Assembly: GCA_963930655.1 (NCBI GenBank)
Contig: OZ005606.1
Coordinates: 14,341,501 to 14,405,500 of the forward strand
Direction of reading: 5' to 3'
DNA from: Myrica gale
Lineage: Eukaryota; Streptophyta; Magnoliopsida; Fagales; Myricaceae
Length of the DNA stretch: 64,000 nucleotides
Shown here: positions 1 through 11,000 of the stretch, piece after piece
Layout: each line of letters begins with the position of its first letter
Numbering within the stretch: the first letter of the stretch is position 1
Translations under genes and position numbers: made by a program
Notes under the pieces: generated by a model
Told to the model about the DNA's origin: nothing
The model's database searches: none
The model's input: the letters and a program-made list of their open reading frames with translations, nothing else

Positions 1-1242
1 AGAGGGGAGGTGAATTGGTTTTCTAAAACTTTTCGGTAATGACCCCCAAAGATGTGTTTGCAATTAAAGTCTATTTTAGCACAAGTATATAATATGTAAT
101 AAAAGTAAATATGTGCTAAAAGTAAAGATAAGGGTAAGAGAAGCAAACACAGTATTTTTAGGTGGTTCGGCAAACCCGCCTACATCCACACCTCAAGCTC
201 CTTCACCGAGCCTTGAGGTTTTTCACTATCTTCCAATAGCTTTTACACACTAGCTTCCGGTTTTTCTCCCGGGATCAACACTCAAACCCTCCCAAGTGGT
301 TTTTCTGGCTCACCACTCACAACCTCACCAAGCTTGAGATATACACTCTCAAAGCTTCTTCTTTAGTGAACAGTCTCACTAAAGGAAACACCTCTTTTGA
401 TAGGTATATTGAGGAACAAGACTCTCTCAAAGAGTAGATATAAAAATGGAAAGCTCTATCTCTTTATTCACAGAAAGACAAGGATATGAAAGTGTGTTTT
501 GTGTGAATGCTATGAGAAATATAGAATAGGAAGGTTTAGAATATTTCTCAAGTAGTAGAAATGATATGTGATCGTTGGGTATTCATTTTAGACGAAATGA
601 AGGTGTAATTATAGGCCACATATGAAAACTAGCCGTTTATAGCCGTTAGGGGTCGATTTGACAATTTTATCGTTGTACCGGTCGACCGCTTCATGTACCG
701 ATCGACCGGTTCAAGTAGCCGTTGCCCAACAGTCATAAAATTTGAATACTGTCAAATTTTTGTCCTACGCGCTCAGTCGACCGCTATAAATCATTTTCAT
801 CATCCGCTACAGGCGGTCGACCGCTACAATTCATTTTCATAGACCGGTTCATTTAAAACCATGTTTTTTACTACTTTTAAACACCCAATTTTAAAGGCTT
901 ACTTCCCATAAGTATATGAAAGGTTTGAGAATATATTTGAGGTGTTTTGAAACCTTTAAAAACATTTTAATCTTTCAAACAAAAAGTAAAACGGTTTATG
1001 CACGTTTTGAAAGATATGCAAGTGGGTGATTCAAATCCTTGTCAAATGTGAAATAAAAAGTTACAAGGATTATACCCTAAGGTCTTGAATCTTTACTTTA
1101 AGCTCCTTGCATCTTCTTGTTCTTCTTTCTTCAAGGTTTGACTCTTTTCGTCAAGTTGTCTTTGTCTTTGAAGATGTCCATTTTGTAAACTCATCCATTT
1201 ATTGAAAATCATCAAAATCTCGATTGTGCACAAAAGTTAACA
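1..1242 (+). mobile_element. LTR of a retrotransposon, 5' end cut by window edge
   Basis: Non-coding. It is the same family as the LTR at 60143-61358 and the remnant ending at 62079. Shared landmarks are a start with a G-run then gtgaattg, a ttttaggtggtt block, a block of proline/serine-like pyrimidine-rich text, agaaagctctatctct, and an end of the form atcaaaatc...ttaaca. Comparison with the 60143 copy suggests only about 25 bases of the 5' end lie outside the window. No primer-binding site follows position 1242, so this is a solo LTR or a 3' LTR. It contains several copies of the palindrome ggtcgacc (near 678, 772, 812). The family is not named. Confidence 0.6.
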
Positions 1243-2236
1243 GAGTTTTCAGAATCGGAGACTAGTAATGAGCGCATTCCAAAGTCAATATACCGAACAG
1301 AAAGTCCGTAAAAGGGCACCGAATATAAAGTCTAAAAATGGCTCCGAGATTGAAAATAGGGACCGCTTGCGGATAGAAAATTCGCAATGTACTGTCTGCA
1401 AACTAGAATAGGTAAAAATTGATGCCTGCAATAGTTGGTGATCAATCATCTTCAGACTTGCTAAGAAAATTTGTTTAATTTTCCAAGAAAAATTGTTCAA
1501 CTTTCTAAGAAAAATTATCAACTTTTTATGAAAAAATTTCAACTTTCTATGAAAATTTGTTCAACGGGGTGAGAGGTGTTTACAACTGAAGTTGCGTTGT
1601 AGAATTATGTACTGCTATTGGCATGAGACGAGAGCGAAGAGAGGAGGGTTCTGGGTCAGGAGGCTTGGCGTGGAAAATAACAGGACGAGAAGAAGGAAGC
1701 GATCGAAGGAAGACATATTTCTGATGAATCAACCTATGTTTCTTCAAGAATGCAGGATTTTCAGATTTTTTTTCCACAAAATCTCAAAATTGTCTTACAA
1801 ATACCACACATGTTCACACAAACTTAAAAAAGATTATAAAAAATTATTTACTAACAACTATGTCTCAAGATAGATTAAGCGAATTAACAATTTTATCTAT
1901 CAAAGCTGGTTTTTATTGGGTAAATTTGAATTCAAAATTTGAATTATAAATTTTGCATCTAAAAAGGCAAGAAGCAAATTTATGGTTTAATTTTAATTTT
2001 TTAATTTTTTAACTTTTAGTTTTTTACTTTTACATTAAAAGGCCTCATTTTTTTTTAACTTGCCTAAAGCCCCAAAAAGGTTGAGCCGCCCCTGCTTGTA
2101 ACAAGGAAAAACAACATCGTTTTGGGGTCTAACATAAATAGCTAAAAAAAGTTTCAACCTAGTTTCGTTAGTGCTAAGGAAAAGAGAAATTTACAAATCA
2201 CACAATAGGTTTTAAAGCTTTTTTAAAAAACTCATT
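1243..2236. other. Intergenic stretch, no gene recognised
   Basis: Short open frames here are not conserved-looking. The text near 2040-2105 (aaaggttgagccgcccctgc) has the flavour of a degraded repeat end. AT-rich homopolymer runs occur near 2000-2060. Nothing else could be supported. Confidence 0.4.
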
Positions 2237-4200
2237 GGGTTATAAAAAATTTAAAAAAGCTCATGTCCCAAAATCCTCCCTAAACTTTAACTCGTGTCAA
2301 CTCAGTCCCTTAAACTTACTGAAACTTAACATTTTCGTTTTTGACTCATTTTTAACGATGTTGTACTACGTTTTGTCCCACATGTGTATCACGTGAGCTC
2401 ATGGAGTTTGGAGACATGTGACACGTTTGGAGAGAACTCATGGAGTCGGAAATGAGTTTGAGAGTCGGGAAACAATCTACTCGAGGGAAATAGCATGGGC
2501 TCTGAAGTTTGAGATGGGTTTGGAAGGGATATTAGACTGTTGTGACCAACTTCATCCGGCATCGTGTTCAGGAGGCTTGAGATTGGATTCTGTTTGTGGG
2601 TGTGAGAAAGGCTAGGGGAATGGTGAAGAGAGTTTGGATGCTTTTGATCTGGGAATACCTTCATTCCATTTGACTCAGTGGCTCAAATTTGCAGGTGCAT
2701 ATTTACTGCATTTTTTCTTCAACTGAGACATCAAATCTACCTACAGAAATGGATAAGTTGATTTGATGAAAGACCTTCGTTAAATGCACCAGACTTCCTT
2801 TCCTCGGCATTTTTTTCCTTTGTGTCTTAGCTTCCATCAGCAAAGTACGGGACACAAACTCCGGTGGGTGCCAAAGTCGACGTGAAGTTTGTGTTCTGCA
2901 ACCTGACAAAGGGGTTGTGGGGGACGGTTTCGTATCTTGTGGAATACTGTGTAAATAATCAATGGTCCATTATTCCCTTCTTGTAATATGGGAAGTCAAT
3001 GTTATATAGATGATTCTAGCTGGTCATGTGTTGGCACTTATTTTTCATACAAACCAAATTTGTTGTATGCTTGACTCTGTTTGGCTGACATTATTTGTGA
3101 AGGGAAATCTTCTTCTGCTTCTTAAGACAGGATGGTAGTGGATAATGCACAGGCACGTCGATGTTGGAATAGGGCTACATTAATGTCTTTTCATCTATTC
3201 TACCGAAATGCCAGACTTGGCAGTCATGTAATTATGCAGAAAGCACCCTTTTCAAAAGCTCAAAAAAGAGCATTTTCAAAAGCTCACAACCAGCACCGGA
3301 GACTTCAGAACTTACTCAAATTAGTTAAAAGGATCTTTCCAAAGAATAAAAAGGACTTTGGTTAAGAATCAACTTTCCATTTTATAAACTAATTTCTCCA
3401 TTTCAGCTCACTTATCTACCTAACAAAGCTTCTAAACCATATCTGATAGTTTTCTTCACTTTTATATACCTAAGGAACCTAGACTTGAAACATTAATGTG
3501 TATGCATGCTCTCAACAGTTAACCACACAGACAGAAGCAAAAGCACAACTCTATCAAGAACTGCACCCCGAAGTTTGCTGAAAGACATTTATGGGAAATG
3601 TCACTACTTCTCCACCACCAAAGTGAGCTGTTGTACTAACTAGCTAGTAGTCTTTCATTACATTTTCAGAAGACTAAGAACTGATTCTTCCTCCCTTTAG
3701 GTAAGAAGTCAAGAACGAGTAACCATTAGGAGCAGATACATGACAGACAACGCCGAGGAGGAGAGAGAGTTATCTGTCTTCGTGGGTAAGAACGACCTGC
3801 CAAACCATATTAATGGAAGTATGCCATGAAAAGCTTGTTGCGCAGCAGCGCCAGTGCCCATCCCCAAGTCTTTTAATACGGAGACGGTGGGATGGAAATC
3901 AGAGGTCAGTGGCCAAGTTCTCTCGGAGAATTGTTTCAACTAGTAAATGGGTTTTGGGGGTAGTTTTGTCTTTTAATATGATAGAGCTCACGCCTAAGGA
4001 AACAAATATGATATAGCTCACATGATACACTTCAAACGGAAAACGTAGTACGACATTGTTAAAAATGAATAAAAAAAGGAAATATTACGTTTAAGTAAGT
4101 TTAAGGGACCGAATTGACACGAGTTAGTTTAGAGAAATTTTAAGGCTTAAATGCACCCCATGCCCCTGGGTATGCGGAAAGAGCAAATATGCCCCTGAGG

Positions 4201-6191
4201 CAGTGGCGGAACCAGGACCAAAGTTCAGGGGGGTCGAATTCTAAAGACGAAATGACAATTTTTTTTTCTTTATAATACTAAAAATTGTCTTACAATTACA
4301 ATATCAAAAATTAAAGACTAAAAATATTAAAAAATATTATAATACATGTACCATGCTATGTACTGCGACTGAGAGGTGATAATTGCATCCTACGATTTTG
4401 CATCTTTTGAAAATGTTGCAAAACGACTTCGTTCTCAATATCCATAAAAACATCATGCTCAATGTACATTACACGTGGAGATGCAAAGTGAAGTCTCCTG
4501 TTCACAATCTCCTCTTAGCCTCTCCGTAAAAGTTATAATGATTTTTGTTTTGACTCTTGAAATATAAACCCTTAAATCATAGAAAGATCTATAAGAAATT
4601 CTCTTTAGCTATTTAGAAAAATATTTTTCCCTTAAATCATAGATGACAACCAATTCCACAAAAGCAAAACAGTACAATAATATATCCCAGCACTTCCAAC
4701 AGGCAACAACCCACAAAATTCAACAATATATCCCAACACTTCCAACAACCCACAACTTAACAACCCACAAAATTCACACATTTCTAATTCACAAAATTCA
4801 TAAAATCCCTAATTCACATATTCATAAAATCCCATAAATTCACAACTTCAGCAATCACAAAATTCATAAAATCCCAGCACTTCCAACAACCCTCCATCCT
4901 CGCAGAAATTTCTTCCTCTCGTGGTGAACTTGTCTGCGATATTTAATAATTAACCCAAATGGTAGTAAAGGGTGGAAAGAACTGGTGGAGGAATTCAACT
5001 ATATTGAACAACAGTAGAAGGAAAAGCCAAGAAAACCCAATACGAGACGCTACTGAGAAAAATGTTTTTATGACGTGTGAAGACCAGGGGTGGAAAAGAA
5101 AGCCTAGCCCAGTACCTGGAGCCCAAATGCGGCCTGCTTTTGAATTCGTCCACAGAAACTGGGAGTTGGGCCAACAAGAGAGAAGCTTATCTGAAGCATG
5201 CCAACAAGAGAGAAGCTTATTTGAAGCATGCCAACTATGGTAATATATCCCCTGAGTTTGTTTCACGCAGACTCTAGGGTGCTGTTGCATGCCAACAAGA
5301 GAGAAGCTTATCTGAAGCTTTCTGAAGCTTTCAGAAAAGTTTAGAGACATCACCACCCAATATCAAGAAACTTGGAATCTCTTATCAGGAAATGAGCCCT
5401 TGACAACCCAAGTCAAATTAACTACGGGGAATCCCATAATGCTAACTTTCGCCAATTGGATAAATTTGGTTGGTTCTGAGGGGAAAGGAAAGTGAAGGAC
5501 CAATTCAGTGCTTCTGTTACAACTCAATCTCTCTGTTGAACACATTGGAAACCTATTGCAGCTTGGAAGTAAGTGTCGCAAATAACACATGCGCAAGTGT
5601 GCCAGCATTCCTCAATGTCTAGATAAAGCACAATTTGAACAAACTGACGTTAAATTTCTCATGAAAATAATAGAGAATCACTCAGTAACTTTATTTTTTG
5701 AACTATTGAATCAATCACCAACGTAGTTTCCATCAAGTTCCAAATTTTCTTTTGACGGCTAAAAGTTAGGCAGTTAGCATCAATTTACAAGTAGAACAGT
5801 TCTAAACCCAGCCTCAGTTTTTTTTATTCTTTCCTGATATTATAAAAAAACTCCACGTGGAAATATCCATGAAAGGTCCGAATTATCTGAGTATCACTAA
5901 AAAAAAGTTATGTTCAGAAATCAGTAGAGTTCAACAATCTGACCGAAAGGACCGTTTAATTTAACCAATTGAAGACAAAAACAAAAAGGTAGTGGTGTTG
6001 GAAACGAGGTCAGTATGGCTTCAAACATCATAAGAACAGAGAACTCATTATTAGGTATAGAGGGGAGAAATTTCAGGAGTATCGGGCCAGGTAAATTTAT
6101 TTAAAAAATAAAAATAATAATGCAAAATATTTTTTTTTGTGGCTTGAGGGGTAGCGGCCGCCCAGGGTCGCTACCCTTCGTTCCGCCACTG
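4201..6191. mobile_element. Non-autonomous hAT element (1991 bp) nested in the fold-back element
   Basis: The element starts CAGTGGCGGAACCAG and its right end is the inverted complement (CAGTGGCGGAACGAAG read inward). It is flanked by an exact 8-bp duplication, ccctgagg, at 4193-4200 and 6192-6199, as expected for hAT. It sits inside the left arm of the fold-back MULE, whose arm text resumes with taaacaaagtc. A subterminal hairpin (gggtagcg...cgctaccc) lies at about 6150-6176. A 137-codon minus frame at 4943-5356 shows no hAT dimerisation or RNase-H-like region, so no transposase is present and it would need one supplied in trans. Confidence 0.85.
5170..5229. repeat. 30-bp tandem repeat inside the hAT element
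   Basis: Two adjacent 30-bp units beginning gccaacaagagagaagctta differ at one base. A partial third start follows at 5230, and another copy of the same unit occurs at about 5288-5317. It probably arose by slippage within the transposon. Confidence 0.75.
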
Positions 6192-7021
6192 CCCTGAGGT
6201 AAACAAAGTCATTTTCATACCCCCGAGGTATACTTTCAGGAGCAAATATGCCCCTCCGTTATGTGCCGTTTGAAACCCTAACGGTAAATGCTGACGTGTC
6301 AAAATTAGACACGTCATCACCAATCACAACTCGATTCCTGGCATTTTCGAAATTAAAAAAAAAAACAGAAACTGGGCTCGGGAGAACCCCTGAGCGGCGA
6401 AGGGATCTGGGCTCCCTCGTCGCGCGCCGCGAGGGGTGGCCTCGAGCCACCCCCGCGTCTCCCCTGCTCAGGGGTGGCGCGCGGCCGCCGCGGGGAGCCC
6501 AGATCTGGGCTCCCTCGCGTCGCCCGCGCCGTTCGCCGCGAACGGCGCTCGCGCGACGAGGGAGCCCAAATCTGGGGTCCCCCTTCGCCGGGGTGGCCCC
6601 TGTCGGCCACCCCTCGCGGCAGCGAAGGGAGCCTAGCTCCCTTTGCCGCTCGGGGGTTCTCCCCAAGCCCAGTTCTGTTTTTTTTTAAAAAAAAAAAATT
6701 TCGAAAATGCCAGGTGTCGAGTTGTGATTGGTGATGACGTGTCTAATTTTGACACGTCAGCATTTACCGTTAGGGTTTCAAACGGCACATAACGGAGGGG
6801 CATATTTGCTCCTGAAAGTATACATCAGGTGTATGAAAATGACTTTGTTTACCTCATGGGCATATTTGCTCTTTCCGTATACCCCATGGGCATGGGGTGC
6901 ATTTAAGCCAAATTTTAAGATAAATGAGAAAGTTTGAGGAAAATTTTTATAATTAGCCCGAATGGTAAATAAAAATGTAATAAATAAATCCTAAAAATTT
7001 GGTGTAAAGCCTTAACCCGAG

Positions 7022-7037
7022 AAAAAACCCTAAACCC
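7022..7037 (+). promoter_or_regulatory. Telo-box upstream of RRP12
   Basis: The text AAACCCTAAACCCC contains the plant telo-box (AAACCCTAA), common in promoters of ribosomal protein and ribosome-biogenesis genes. It sits about 1 kb upstream of the RRP12 start codon and just before pyrimidine-rich leader-like text (7040-7200). Its function here is inferred from position and gene class. Confidence 0.6.
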
Positions 7038-7059
7038 CAGTTTTCGGTTTTTCCCTTAG

Positions 7060-8037
7060 CTCGCAATATCACTTCCACTCCTCTCCTCCCGCTTCTCACC
7101 TCCTGCCTCGCACTCCCGCAGCCCGGCTCTCCATCTCCACTTTCTCACCGCACTGTTCCGGCGCTCGTGCTCCCCCCTTGCCGCTCGTCTTTCACGCCGG
7201 TGCTCCTTTGTTGCCGCTCGCTTCACGATCGAGATCATTATCGGCAAGTGTTCGACACCTGTTTTTTGTTTCATTTTCTGATTATTGTGAGAGTTGATTC
7301 TAAAGGGCTGCCGCAGTGCTCCAGCTCTCTATGCTGGCTGCCGCTACTTCGTTTCCGCCCAGAAATTAGGATTGGGCCGTGGAGGCCCATTTCGTATACC
7401 GAGCCGCAGCTTCGGTGTCGCCTCTTCTCGGGCGAATCTTGCCTTTTGTTTCGGCTTGTGAGGAAAATACACACTTTCGATTCACCTCGTGTCGGAAGTA
7501 CAGCCCTTTAAGGTAACTAGCCCCTCTATCCCTCTCCTTCACCGGTCTGTGTTACTTCTTTTTTCTGTTACTCTTTGGGTAGAATCTGTGGTGTGATTTG
7601 AGCCGTGGGTTTTATCTGTGATTTAAAAAAATATTGACTTTCTTCGACACCTATATCGAGTTCATTCTTATGTGCATGACAGAGCTCAACCTAAGAGTGT
7701 GCTTTGGTTCACTTACGACTTTAGAGTCTTAGTTAGAGTAGGATTCGGAGATTGATTAAGTGTGCAATACTACTTCATTTAAGATGGTTATCTCAACCTG
7801 TTACTCTGTGGACAAGAGCGGAATACCGTTAGTATTTGCTCTGTCTGTGTACGTCCAATGTTGTTTGTTGGTCATCTTGTGTTCAAAGCTATAAATGAAT
7901 CAATCATGAACATGTGACTGATAGATGTTGAATGCTCCTTAGCGTAGAGGTTAATTCTCAATATATTGAATGGTTGCCAAACTAAATTTATGAGGTCTAA
8001 TTTTATTGGTAAAATGTACTAGCTTTAAGGTGAAGGT
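7060..8037 (+). other. 5' leader region of RRP12, with probable leader intron
   Basis: The pyrimidine-rich stretch 7060-7200 looks like a leader. A good donor occurs at 7513 (ctttaag then gtaacta), and T-rich intron-like text runs from there to an acceptor shortly before the ATG at 8038. The exact transcription start and acceptor are not determinable by eye. Confidence 0.45.
7373..7389. promoter_or_regulatory. Pair of site II-like elements (TGGGCC and GGCCCA)
   Basis: TGGGCC at 7373-7378 and GGCCCA at 7384-7389 form an inverted pair. In plants TGGGCC/T elements bind TCP factors and often accompany telo-boxes in ribosome-biogenesis promoters. The pair may lie in the transcribed leader, so either the main start site is further downstream or the pair works from within the leader. 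Confidence 0.45.
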
Positions 8038-11000
8038 ATGGATAAAATGGAGGATTCCATGCTCCTGCTGGATGAAACAAGTGGGGACTTCTGCAATTTG
8101 ATCCTATCTCGCTTCAGTGACTCTGCCAAAGAGGACCACCAGCACCTCTGCGCAGTCATAGGCACCATGTCCCAGGAGCTTAAGGACCAGAACCTCCCTT
8201 CCACACCAGTTGCCTACTTTGGTGCCGCTTGCTCCTCCCTGGATTGCCTTGTTTCCCAGCCTACCCCTCCCATCCACATTGTCCAAGCCTTCCTTACAAT
8301 CCTACAATTGGTCCTTCCCAGAATACCAGCAGCAATTTTGAACAAGAAGGCTGGGTACTTTTCGGACCTTGTGATTCGGGTTCTGGGGTCACAGCAGCTG
8401 TCACTGTCAATTGGAACGGTAACATCTGGATTGAAATGCATTTCCCATTTGTTGATTACCAGAGACTCTCTCAACTGGTCTGAAGTGTGTCAGTTGTACG
8501 GTGTTCTACTGGGGTTCCTCACTGACTCTAGTCCTAAGGTACTTCAATAAAAGCTTTACAACTGGTTTTGTCTTTTGGAATTGAATTTGTTTGCCTTTTT
8601 ATGTGTCAGTATTATCTATAGTGTGCCCTATGTGGTTTAGATCTTGAACTTGTTGCTATTTTTGATTGTGGACAACAGGTGAGAAGGCAATCACATCTGT
8701 GTCTTCGAGATGTTTTATCAAGATTTCAAGAAACATCACTCCACGCACCTGCAAGTGAAGGGATTACAAAGATATTCGAAAGGTCTCTTCTGCTGGCTGG
8801 TGGATCAAACGCTAATGCCACTGAAGGACCCAAAGGAGCTCAGGAGGTCCTATGTATTTTGGATGCTTTGAAAGAGTGTCTTCCTCTCATGTCAATGAAG
8901 TACACAACTAGCGTCCTCAAGTACTTCAAAACTTTATTGGAACTGCACCAACCCCTCATAACAAGGCGAATTACAGACAGCTTGTACTCAGTTTGTCTTG
9001 TGCCAGCTTTAGATGTTTCTCCTGAAGTATTGCTCGATTTGTTAAGTTCAATATCTCTATCCATCTCCACGAATGAGACCTCTGCTGATGCCATGACATT
9101 TGCTGCACGATTGCTTGATGTTGGAATGACTAAAGTGTATTACCATAATAGGGAACTATGTCTAACAAAGCTCCCTGTCGTGCTCAGTGCACTCAAAGGT
9201 CTGTTTCCTTTGTTTATATTTAATGATGGTTACTTTTCTTAGATCCAGAACCTTTCTCCTAGTAAGTGGATTATATCCGAAACTACTAATATAACACAAT
9301 TGATATGCACTTATTCTCCCTTTTGTATTGGTAGATATTTTGGCATCGGAACATGAGGAGGCCATATATGCAGCAACGAATGCAATGCAGAACCTGATAA
9401 ATGCTTGCATCGATGAAAGCTTGATTAAACAAGGTGTGGATCAGATTTTGATGGATGGGTACAGTGATACAAGGAGGGGTGGGCCTACTACGGTTGAAAA
9501 ATTATGTGCCATAACTGAAAGCCTTCTTGGCTATCATTATGCTGCTATCTGGGACATCACATTTCAAGTTGTCTCCACAATGTTCGATAAATTAGGTATC
9601 CCCATTGTGTATCTAACTTCTGTGATAGTGTTCCTGTTCCTGTTCATGTTGAAATTTCTATTTGATTCTCAGTTCTTTCAATCAGAAATGTGCTAGAATA
9701 GAGGATCAAGCAATCTGATACAGTGTGGAGGGATGATCTCCCTCCATTCATCAGATGGTTTCTGCAACTCATACCTCCGCATTTGATCTTCTTGTATGTT
9801 GTATGTTTACTTTTATTGTGTATGGGTCTAAATTCGTAATATTATGGCAACTATTTTCATACAGGGCATCATTCTTCTCACTTTTTGAGTGGAATTATTA
9901 AGAGCTTGGCTGACATGCAAAAGTTACCTGATGAAGATTTTCCTTTCAGGAAACAGGTATTATTGTATTTCTGACTATAGGAATTTCTGTGCGGTACTGT
10001 CCATTGATCTTATAATATCACAATATTCAGTGGGCCCATGTAAAAAAGATAGGGACCATGTAAAAAAGATAGGGATTTGTTATCTCAGCTAAGTGCTAGA
10101 ATTTGCTATATACTATATGACTAAGCCATTCATTCTTTTTGGAGGAACACTTGGTATATCTTTTCATGATCTCTACACAGTTTTGTGCTGACTATAAAGA
10201 TGTCCTGTTATATCTATATTCTTTTGTTAATGGGTCTGCTGGTCCTAGTTTAATTGCATTGTTTTGAACCATCTTATCAAAGGTTTCAAAAACTTATGAA
10301 CCTGGGCCTTAGAACCAGAACTCCATAGAGATAAAAGTCATTTTGTAGTTTGACTTGCAAATGATAGATATTAATTATGTTTTGGTCTATAACCTTCTGG
10401 CAGAGTTTTTGGAGCATTTTGGCCTGTAGCAATTGCTCAAGGATATTTGCAATTACCACTGATACTTGTGCAGTGTACTCTATTAATGTATATCATTATG
10501 TTATGATCTGTCATTGTTATTTGTTGACCGACAAGCACACATCAGACAATATTAGAAAAACTAGTTGTGTCTTGATATGAAAGCACCCTGTAATTTGCTT
10601 TATCTGCTTGTTTTGAGCTATGCATTATGCACTAATATCTTGTTTCATCATTTTGCAGCTGCATGAATGCCTTGGAAAAGCTCTTGGTGCTTTAGGACCT
10701 GAAACTTTCTTGGGGTTTATACCTCTTAATTTGGAGGCAGACGACCTATCTGAGGCAAATGTTTGGCTCCTTCCAATTCTGAAGCAGTATATTGTTGGTG
10801 CTCATTTAAGCTTCTTCACCGAGTCGATCTTGGGTATGATTGAACTGATGAAGGAGAAATCTCGAAAGGTATGAACTTTTCATACCAAGTAGATTCTGTT
10901 TTTATCATTTCTCCGGTATTTGCTGAGTAGTTTCATGTTCTGGCAGCTGGAGCTACAAGGACGGATTTTTTCATCAAGAAATGCAAATGCGCTTGTGTAC

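Larger units (their letters stand above)
4144..6909. mobile_element. Fold-back Mutator-like element with GC-rich centre, nested in the 2237-6959 element
   Basis: The ends are perfect inverted repeats starting GGCTTAAATGCACCCC. The flanks are an exact 9-bp duplication, aaattttaa, at 4135-4143 and 6910-6918, which is the Mutator hallmark. Without the hAT insertion it is about 767 bp and almost entirely two inverted arms. The arms include agagcaaatatgcccc, a taaacaaagtcattttcat block and a gacacgtca block. The centre (about 6380-6660) is strongly GC-rich and self-complementary, with a perfect palindrome at 6495-6512. Open frames in both strands there arise from the GC-rich hairpin and are not genes. 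It lies directly upstream of the RRP12 promoter. Confidence 0.85.
2237..6959. mobile_element. Outer Mutator-like element (possible Pack-MULE), split by later insertions
   Basis: Inverted terminal text pairs about 2262-2375 with 4010-4134 plus 6919-6959. Both arms read actcgtgtca then a ggtccc/agtccc block, then cttaaacttac, and both carry a caatgt/cgatgt-gtactacgtttt block. The right arm is interrupted at 4144 by the fold-back element. The outermost ends (gggttataaaaa on the left, gggctaattataaaaa on the complement of the right) are approximate, and I found no target duplication. The inside (2390-3960) holds exon-like text, for example 2860-2953 on + (residues VDVKFVFCNLTKGLW), whose source I do not recognise. 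It carries no transposase and is therefore non-autonomous. Confidence 0.5.

Noticed and set aside
4943-5356. 137-codon minus frame inside the hAT element
   Set aside because: No transposase motif; it overlaps the 30-bp tandem repeat and lacks any recognised domain.
6248-6734. Several long overlapping open frames on both strands
   Set aside because: They arise from the GC-rich inverted core of the fold-back element; composition is Arg/Pro/Gly-rich in every frame and no family is seen.
7167-7511. 114-codon frame in the RRP12 leader
   Set aside because: No family features and it lacks an ATG at its start; it is treated as untranslated leader.
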